Below, in pieces: positions 58,760 to 64,000 of a stretch of 64,000 nt of DNA. Made by a program: the position numbers and the translations under genes. The notes below the pieces were generated by a model that saw only the letters and a program-made list of their open reading frames with translations, did not search any database and had not been told where the DNA came from. The stretch's first letter is position 1. Each line of letters starts with the position of its first letter. Source of the DNA: Isochrysis galbana (taxonomy: Eukaryota; Haptophyta; Isochrysidales; Isochrysidaceae); assembly GCA_018136815.1 (NCBI GenBank), contig CM030936.1:3390524-3454523 (forward strand), given 5' to 3'.

Positions 58760-59424
58760 TTAGTACATAACAGAAAGGAACAGATGATCGACGCACCCCT
58801 CAGGACTCAAGACACATGAGAAGCTGGGCATTGGCGCCATCGCACTCGCCCTTGTCCTCCGCTTCGTCGTCATAGGATGGCTGGATGGCTCATCCTCGTC
58901 GTCGAATTCACAAGACACAAGACAAGTATTCACCAATACCACGGAGGAAATCTTCTAGCTTCTAGTTCGAGTGGATCACACAGGCCATCGCCGCCGCAAT
59001 CGTCGTCGCGCCTGTCGTATCATCGCAGCCGTTGCCGGGTCTCCCGTCCTCTTCTTCATGATCATGACACTCACATACTGAGAACCTTCCACCTGGGTCT
59101 CTTTTTTTTTGGAGAAGGTCGCCCCGAAATTCAGGCGCGCGCGGTCGCCTGTGGTTTGCGGAACCGTGATACAATTAACGTTAATGTGCTACAACCGACA
59201 ACCGCGCAATGATATGCAAGCTGCAAGCGCCGCGCGTACTGATGCAAACACTGCAAGCGCCGCTGAATGACGCAAGCGCCGCAAGCGCCACGCACTGACG
59301 CAAGCGTCAACGAGCCACCGAACGCCATGAGCTCGACCAGATCCGGAAGTGGGCGCTCAAAGAAGCCAGTCGGTGGGGGGCAGCACCGGAGGACCGGAGG
59401 GTCGGCCTTCCGCGCCACAGTCAC
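58760..59424. repeat. Inverted-duplication arm 1 (degenerate)
   Basis: 58760-59140 (+) matches 61590-61260 (-): GAACAGATGATCGACGCA, GAAGCTGGGCATTGGCGCCA, TCACTCGC-type and GGATGGCTCATCCT blocks in the same order. 59424-59330 (-) encodes CPPPTGFFERPLPDLVELMA, matching CPPPTGFFARALPDLVELVA of the gene at 59782. The arm therefore holds decayed copies of both the small membrane-protein gene and the F-box-like gene, in mirror order to arm 2 (59782-61600). Confidence 0.75.
58774..59120 (+). pseudogene. Decayed copy of the small two-helix membrane-protein gene
   Basis: Corresponds to 61573-61330 (-) but with several indels (for example an extra GGATGGCT and CACAAGA), so the hydrophobic segment is out of frame. 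Not expected to code. Confidence 0.6.
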
Positions 59425-59454
59425 AACCTACGGCGCTACGGCGGCGCCCTGCAG

Positions 59455-59620
59455 AACGACAGCAGCCTCACTACGCTGAGGTTCGCCGCCACCATCGGCT
59501 GCATGCACGCGCTGCTGGCCCACGGGGCCACCGTCGACGCGCCTGGCCTCGGGCAGCGCACCGCGCTCACGTCGTTGGCCGCCGCCGAGGGGCGCGTGCG
59601 TCGGCGCGCTGCAGCAGCGG
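59455..59620 (+). pseudogene. Ankyrin-repeat fragment
   Basis: One frame reads DSSLTTLRFAATIGCMHALL, AHGATVDAPGLGQRTALTSL and AAAEGRV, an ankyrin repeat (TxLxxAA..G....LL..GA.v.a) and the start of the next. It is bounded by unrelated sequence and has no start; a relic of an ankyrin-repeat gene. Confidence 0.55.
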
Positions 59621-59781
59621 ATCGGCCACCGGTAGCCAGTCCGCCGCCGCGCACGAGATTTTGATGGGCGTGGGGGGCGCCTGAGAATTAAAATGTATCG
59701 ATCGCGTTTAATACGTATCTCGACCCCCCCCCCAACCCCCCTCGTGCCCCCTTCACGCCCCCCTCACGTCCCCTTCTCACG

Positions 59782-61122
59782 ATGGTTGTGGTGGCTTCTT
59801 CGGCTTCCCTGTTGTCGCGTTCCTCGTCGAGGATTCGCGATGTGCCAAGCGAGCGTCTCTCGCTGCCGTCTGTGTTGATCCACCCCGACCTGTGCTCTCT
59901 GATCCTTCCGTGGTTGACTCGAAGGGAGCAACAGGCTCTTCGTGGGACGAGTCGTGAAGTGTGGGAGGCGTCCCTCGCTTCGCTGACGAACGCGCACTTC
60001 GGCGAGTGCACCGATGCGTCTAAGCGCACCGCCTCGCTTCTACAGCGTTGCCCTCTGCTGAGGCAGCTCTCGTTCGACAAGGCGCCGCCGGAGGTGGTGA
60101 CTGTGGCGCTGAAGGTCGACGTGACGAGGGTGGAGTTCCGTGGCTGCCCTCCGCCGACTGGCTTCTTTGCGCGCGCACTTCCCGATCTGGTGGAGCTCGT
60201 GGCGCTCGAGGGATCGTTTAAGTGGTGGAGGTGCCTGGTGCGAGCGCTGCGATCGGGCTTGCTGGGTTCGCTCGAGGTGCTGATCGTCGAGTTGGATGAG
60301 AAGAGCAAGACGTGCGTGAGTCAGCGCGTGTTGGAGGCGGTGGCGGAGGGTCACACGCCGCGGATGCAGTGCCTGGTGGTGAAGCACAGAGTGCTCAATC
60401 ATTTGAAGGAAGGGCTTCATCGGTCGGTCACGAGTGGCGGTGTGGATGGCCCTTGTGTGGATCTGCTCAAACTGGACGCGGAGGTCGAGGATGCGTCTGT
60501 GCTGCTGCGTCTGCTGCCCCTTCCGGTGGTGGAGAGCGTGTGCCTGAATGTCAATGCCGTGGGCAGTGTGGTCCCTTTTCTGCGGTCGATCCTCCACGTG
60601 GCGTCTTTGTCGTTGGTGTACGGCAACGAGGCGCGCGACGAGGCGCTGTTGACCGCTTGGGAAGGCCCGCCGATGAGGACAACTTGTCTCAGCCTGTCGG
60701 CGAGTGATGAGAGTTTCCTGTTGGAACAGGGCGTGCATGCTGTGATCAGCTCGGGGGCGTTCGTGCAAGTGACGTCGCTGTCACTGAGCTCGTGCTACCT
60801 GCCGGATGGGCTGCGCGACCACGTGCCGCTCCTGATTCACCTCACGCTGAAGGACGTGAGTGGTACCTCGTCGAGGCTGAGTCGCCTGCTGTCCGGTGTG
60901 GCGCACATCGAGCTGTCCTCGGTCTATCCGCCCGACATCATGATCGAAGGGAGCTGCTGTGAGTTCCTACGGGTCGAGAACTCGGATGTGGAGGATGACG
61001 ACCCGGTCCTGGATATCCACTTCAGCGAGCAGTCTCTTCCGCGTGAGCTGCACGTGCCTGAGAAGGTGGTGGTGACGAGCGAGTTCAGTGGAAGTGGGCG
61101 CGCCCCGTGTGTTGCGCTGTGA
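59782..61122 (+). CDS. F-box/LRR-like protein
   Basis: A single exon of 446 aa. Residues about 25-70 (ERLSLPSVLIHPDLCSLILP, WLTRREQQALRGTSREVWEA) resemble an F-box: L-P, two hydrophobic helices and a terminal W. The rest is built of Leu-rich segments of 25-35 residues with beta-strand-like starts (VDVTRVEFRGCPPP; LVELVALEGS; LEVLIVELDE; VTSLSLSSCYLPD; LIHLTLKDVSG; VAHIELSSV), as in irregular LRR proteins. F-box/LRR proteins select substrates for SCF ubiquitin ligases; this role is inferred from a weak F-box. A partial inverted copy lies at 59330-59424. Start: first Met of the frame, after a C-rich leader. Confidence 0.6.
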   Translation: MVVVASSASLLSRSSSRIRDVPSERLSLPSVLIHPDLCSLILPWLTRREQQALRGTSREVWEASLASLTNAHFGECTDASKRTASLLQRCPLLRQLSFDKAPPEVVTVALKVDVTRVEFRGCPPPTGFFARALPDLVELVALEGSFKWWRCLVRALRSGLLGSLEVLIVELDEKSKTCVSQRVLEAVAEGHTPRMQCLVVKHRVLNHLKEGLHRSVTSGGVDGPCVDLLKLDAEVEDASVLLRLLPLPVVESVCLNVNAVGSVVPFLRSILHVASLSLVYGNEARDEALLTAWEGPPMRTTCLSLSASDESFLLEQGVHAVISSGAFVQVTSLSLSSCYLPDGLRDHVPLLIHLTLKDVSGTSSRLSRLLSGVAHIELSSVYPPDIMIEGSCCEFLRVENSDVEDDDPVLDIHFSEQSLPRELHVPEKVVVTSEFSGSGRAPCVAL

Positions 61123-61259
61123 AAGAGTTTGCGCACATTAGATGATGCGCGGGGGCGTCATGTGCCGCGGCGCATCGCGCAGTGCCATCATTGCGCATTA
61201 CGCAACACTGCCATCCCTGCGCAGCGCTTCTTTTGATGCTTGATGTGCATCATGACCAC

Positions 61260-61573
61260 ATGCACTGCATCATCCTGAGCGCGGCGCGCTCCTCCAAATA
61301 CAAAAAGGACACAGGCTGAAGGTTTCTCAGTGTGTGAGCGTCATGAAGAAGAGGACAGGAGATCCGGCGACGGCTGCGATGATGACAGGCGCGACGGCGA
61401 TGGCCTGTGGGGTCCACTCGAACTTGAAGACTTCCTATGTGGTATTGGTGAATACTTGTCTCGGTTGTGAATTCGACAACAAGGATGAGCCATCCGATGA
61501 CGAAGAGGACAAGGGCGAGTGCTATGGCGCCGATGCCCAGCTTCTTATGTGTCCTGAGGGATGCGTCGATCAT
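61260..61573 (-). CDS. Small membrane protein, probably two helices, with frame uncertainty
   Basis: ATG 61573 starts MIDASLRTHKKLGIGAIALA, LVLFVIGWLILVVEFTTETS, a clear transmembrane helix. About 20 residues later the protein-like sense moves to another frame: EVFKFEWTPQAIAVAPVIIA then AVAGSPVLFFMTLTH-stop (about 61450-61340), a second hydrophobic segment. A one-base indel or a small unrecognised intron near 61455 would join them. Convergent with the F-box-like gene. A decayed copy is at 58774. Function unknown. Confidence 0.45.
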
Positions 61574-61606
61574 CTGTTCCTTTCTGTTGTCTATTAAAAC
61601 CTTATA

Positions 61607-61770
61607 ATATTCTTACCGCACATGCGGCCATGGACCCACTACTTTCACGTAGCAAACTTTCTACACCCGCACTCCCCGGCTCCCCCCCCCCCCCCCCGCC
61701 ATCAGGTGGCTGCCCCGTGCACTACTAGGGGGATAAGGGTGAAGGGCTTAGGTATGGTGTGGTGCAACAA
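61607..61770 (-). mobile_element. LINE-like 3' end, subfamily B
   Basis: Minus strand: CCTAGTAGTGCACGGGGC, CACCTGATGGCGGGG with a G run, GTAGAAAGTTTGCTACGTGA, GTGCGGTAAGAATATTATAA, GGTTTTAAT. Matches 6830-6660 (-) block by block. Confidence 0.55.
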
Positions 61771-61787
61771 TTGTTATTGTTTCAGCG

Positions 61788-62123
61788 ATGGAGCGCGCGC
61801 CGACCGCTCCCACCTCCCAGCCCCCCGCCGCCACGACGTCCCAACGAGGCCGACCCAAGCCGCCGGAGCCCAAGCGCTCGCAACCCTCAGCCCCTCCCGA
61901 TCAGGAAGTCGAGATGGCGCCGCCTCCCTCGCCTCCCAAACAGCCACACAGCCAGGGAACAGGCAGAGTCAGAGGGTGCAACCTCAGGTTTGGTTGTATT
62001 TTCGACAAGTGCCCCCCATGTGCACGGTATAAGTTCTACTTGAAGGACCCCCTTATTAAAGTACAAACGTGCAGGTTTCCGCCAAAGAGTGGACACTGGC
62101 AATTAGAATTGCGAGTAATTTAA
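61788..62123 (+). pseudogene. Element-encoded gag/ORF1-like N-terminus, truncated copy
   Basis: MERAPTAPTSQPPAATTSQR then GRPKPPEPKRSQ and DQEVEMAPPPSPP is almost the same as the start of the minus-strand frame at 63929. Both starts are preceded by GTTTCAGCG. After QGTGRV it departs into GGGTGCAACCTCAGGTTTGG sequence (related to 4442 and 37211) and an unrelated 50 residues. So it is a broken copy. Confidence 0.6.
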
Positions 62124-62371
62124 GTTCATTGTCGGCTGATCTGTACACAATTGCGAACACGCCAGACGATAAACTCCACGTACTTCTGCAATTGAATTCG
62201 GCAAAACAAATGCTAGAATTCGCCACTGAAAAACTGCGAAAACAAGTCACAAGCATACAGAGCCTTCTTGCGCTTATCAGGCTTATGCAGCGCAAACGCA
62301 AGGTTGCACTTGGCGGTCGAGCGCGTGTGTGCCTGCCGTGTGGGAGGCCGGTGACCAGCGAGACCTGCTGA
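62069..62371 (+). CDS. Unrecognised helical frame
   Basis: The 100-codon frame includes KEWTLAIRIASNLSSLSADL, YTIANTPDDKLHVLLQLNSA and KQMLEFATEKLRKQVTSIQS: amphipathic helices with good protein character and lower GC than the surroundings. No domain is recognised. It is flanked by direct copies of AAGGACCCCCTTATTAA-GTA (62043 and 62451), so it may be carried by an element. Confidence 0.35.
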   Translation: MQVSAKEWTLAIRIASNLSSLSADLYTIANTPDDKLHVLLQLNSAKQMLEFATEKLRKQVTSIQSLLALIRLMQRKRKVALGGRARVCLPCGRPVTSETC

Positions 62372-62872
62372 ATGAGATGAAGTATTAAGATGAGCACTCC
62401 CCGTGCGAATTGTTTGAGTTCTCTTTTTATTTAGCCGGTGGCTCTATCTGAAGGACCCCCTTATTAAGGTACAAACTTGCGATTTGACCGCAGAAAAGGG
62501 GATATCGCAGCCAGTCCCGCCCTTTCACCGCGCCCTCGCTCCTCTTCAGCCAAACCAAAGCAGGTGGTTGCACCCCACCCCACCGTACGAAGCACGAAGG
62601 CGCGCAGACGTCCCATAGGAGGGAGGAGATGCGTCCACAGAGGCGGGCGGAGAGGCGCGCCGACGTCTCCTGACCGGGAGGGACAGTGGCTGGGCCTGAG
62701 CGAGGGCAGCGCCGGGCGAGCGGAAGCAGCACCTAGAGCAATGCCCCCCCCCCCCTCCTCACGTGGCACTGTTCGTTTTGGCTGACGGGGAGATGGGTAG
62801 GGGGGGGGGGGGAGAAAGACCGCCCACGCTCGCGAGAAGTCGCCACGCGGGCGGTCGTGGGGGTAGCAAGGG
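62372..62872. other. Spacer with direct repeat
   Basis: Second copy of the AAGGACCCCCTTATTAAGGT block at 62451; C run (62742-62753) and G run (62800-62812). No gene. Confidence 0.4.
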
Positions 62873-63929
62873 TCAAAAAGAAAGGTATGACTTGCAGCGC
62901 TCACTGTCCGCATACTCCTTGCAGATGAATGAGGATTCGTGTAGCGCCGAGGTACTGGTTAAGGGAGCGTCAAAGATACGCAAGACGATGTAGGTGGCTA
63001 CCTCCTTTAGGGAGGATCGGATCGCGCTTGACTTGCGGGGAGCTGAGTCGGCTAACGCCCCATAGGTGATCGCGAATTCGTGTGCGACACCCGATAGGGT
63101 AGCCTGAATTTTGTCGCCGTATGCGGCTTTGAACTGATCGTGTGCGTCGTCATCGACATAAAAAATCCAAGGCCCCTTGCCCCTTGCGACCTTTGTCCAT
63201 CCCATCCGGGGTGGCGTCCAAGCCCTCTAGCTTGGAAAGGAGGAACTTCATGTAGGTTGCCATGTCCTCGCTCTTGATGTCCTTCTTGTCGTCGGCTAGC
63301 TGCGCTAGCTGGATGTAGAAGGGAGTGTCCTCCGGCTCTTCTTCCTCATCTTGATCATGAGGGGGAGAGGCAAATTGCGTTGCTATGGGAGGATTCGGTT
63401 TTGGGTCCGACTGCGGGTCCGCTCGCTTGCGCGAGGGTAGCGTGGGTTGTTGGGTGGGTTGAGGTGGGGCTTGCTGCTTCTGTGCTGGCTGCTGTGCCAT
63501 GGGTCCAGCCGCTTCGGCGTACGATTTCTGTTGGGTGTTCTTTGAGAGGTTGGAGGCCGAAAAGGCCCCCAAGATTGATTGTTGTGTGAAGTGCCCGCCC
63601 ACGATGGGTGCACTGATGGTAGGAGTTGCCACCATGGGGGTGACAGCAGTGCTGTCACCCACCATGGGGAGTCCTTGTTGGGGTGGCAAGGCGGCAGTGG
63701 CAGGAGGTAGGGTCAGAGACTGGCCCTGCTGGTCTGCAGGGAACAGGACTCTGCCTGTTCCCTGCTTCTGGTGGTGTTGGGGAGGCGAGGGCGGGAGGAT
63801 CATGTCGACGTCGCTGTCTGTGAGGGGGGCAGCCTGCGAGCGCTTCGGCTCCGGCGGCTTGGGGCGGCCCCGGTGGGGCGTCGTGGCGGCGGGGGGCTGG
63901 GAGGTGGGAGCGGTCGGCGCGCGCTCCAT
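62873..63929 (-). pseudogene. Element-encoded gag/ORF1-like protein with frameshift
   Basis: First frame 63929-63150: MERAPTAPTSQPPAATTPHR, a Pro/Gln-rich middle and QLADDKKDIKSEDMATYMKF then LLSKLEGLDATPDG. The sense then shifts to the frame 63205-62873: WTKVARGKGPWIFYVDDDAH, DQFKAAYGDKIQATLSGVAH, SSLKEVATYIVLRIFDAP. One frameshift near 63200 separates them. The Pro-rich N-terminus with a helical C-terminal domain resembles gag or LINE ORF1 proteins, but I found no zinc knuckle and cannot name the family. The N-terminus exists in inverted copy at 61788. Confidence 0.55.
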
Positions 63930-64000
63930 CGCTGAAACTATAACGATAGTTTTTTTGAGTGGCAGTAGGAGTACTAACGTCCAGATAAAATTTATTCGTC
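63930..64000. other. Window end, 5' flank of the gag-like frame
   Basis: GCTGAAACTATAACGATAG just right of the ATG matches the sequence before the 61788 copy, so the element's 5' region continues beyond the window. Confidence 0.4.

Overview
The window looks like nuclear DNA of a GC-rich, plastid-bearing microalga, most likely a haptophyte (inference). The reasons are these. Genes have GT-AG spliceosomal introns with donors such as CAG|GTGCGG. There is a tandem-domain plastid-type CPN20 co-chaperonin with a hydrophobic leader, an exostosin-like glycosyltransferase with EGF-like cysteine modules, a mitochondrial carrier and a formylglycine sulfatase. Genes sit in a matrix of mostly decayed transposable elements, long C or G runs and CT/GA tracts. 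There are no operons, ribosome binding sites, rRNA genes or convincing tRNA genes.

Genes that look intact, left to right: a cytochrome b5/b5-reductase fusion (2415-3857, -); a SAM-carrier-like mitochondrial carrier in two exons (4776-6059, -); a membrane-anchored FG-GAP/beta-propeller-like surface protein (11350-13020, -); a four-helix orphan membrane protein (14041-15246, +); a six-exon coiled-coil protein with a TQT motif (24282-27453, +); an arylsulfatase-type sulfatase in two exons (29730-32438, -); a small secreted or organelle-targeted protein (35598-36125, +); a histone-fold (TAF8/SPT7-like) protein (37771-38727, +); a second long coiled-coil protein with a TQT motif (40324-43248, -); plastid CPN20 in three exons (47710-48871, -), divergent from a KHDC4-like KH-domain protein (49579-51039, +); a zinc-finger-like two-exon gene (55385-56264, +); and an F-box/LRR-like protein (59782-61122, +). 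Many start codons are preceded on the coding strand by a long CT tract.

The rest is mobile or duplicated DNA. Five loci keep only the C-terminal dimerisation domain of hAT transposases (1-170, 7704-7856, 9558-9655, 45716-46005, 58075-58392); one lies in a complete small hAT element with matched terminal repeats and 8-bp target duplication (57834-58716). Other elements are a Ty3/gypsy remnant (7857-9545) with related pieces at 28740 and 54200, an internally deleted APE-type LINE (17110-19270) interrupted by a MITE with 8-bp target duplication (17309-17737), a 211-bp MITE with 10-bp target duplication (6903-7113), LINE 3' ends of two subfamilies, and a foldback-like element (10034-11007). A 1.3-kb copy of the 3' half of the surface-protein gene (19297-20638) is joined to a truncated exostosin gene. 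The F-box-like gene and a small membrane-protein gene form one arm of an inverted duplication (58760-61600).

The most unusual structure is at about 56690-57335: a degenerate array of short inverted repeats of the type CATC-loop-GATG, spaced alternately about 17 and 23 bp (period about 40 bp), in which the stems are kept and the loops vary. I know of no named feature class that fits it.
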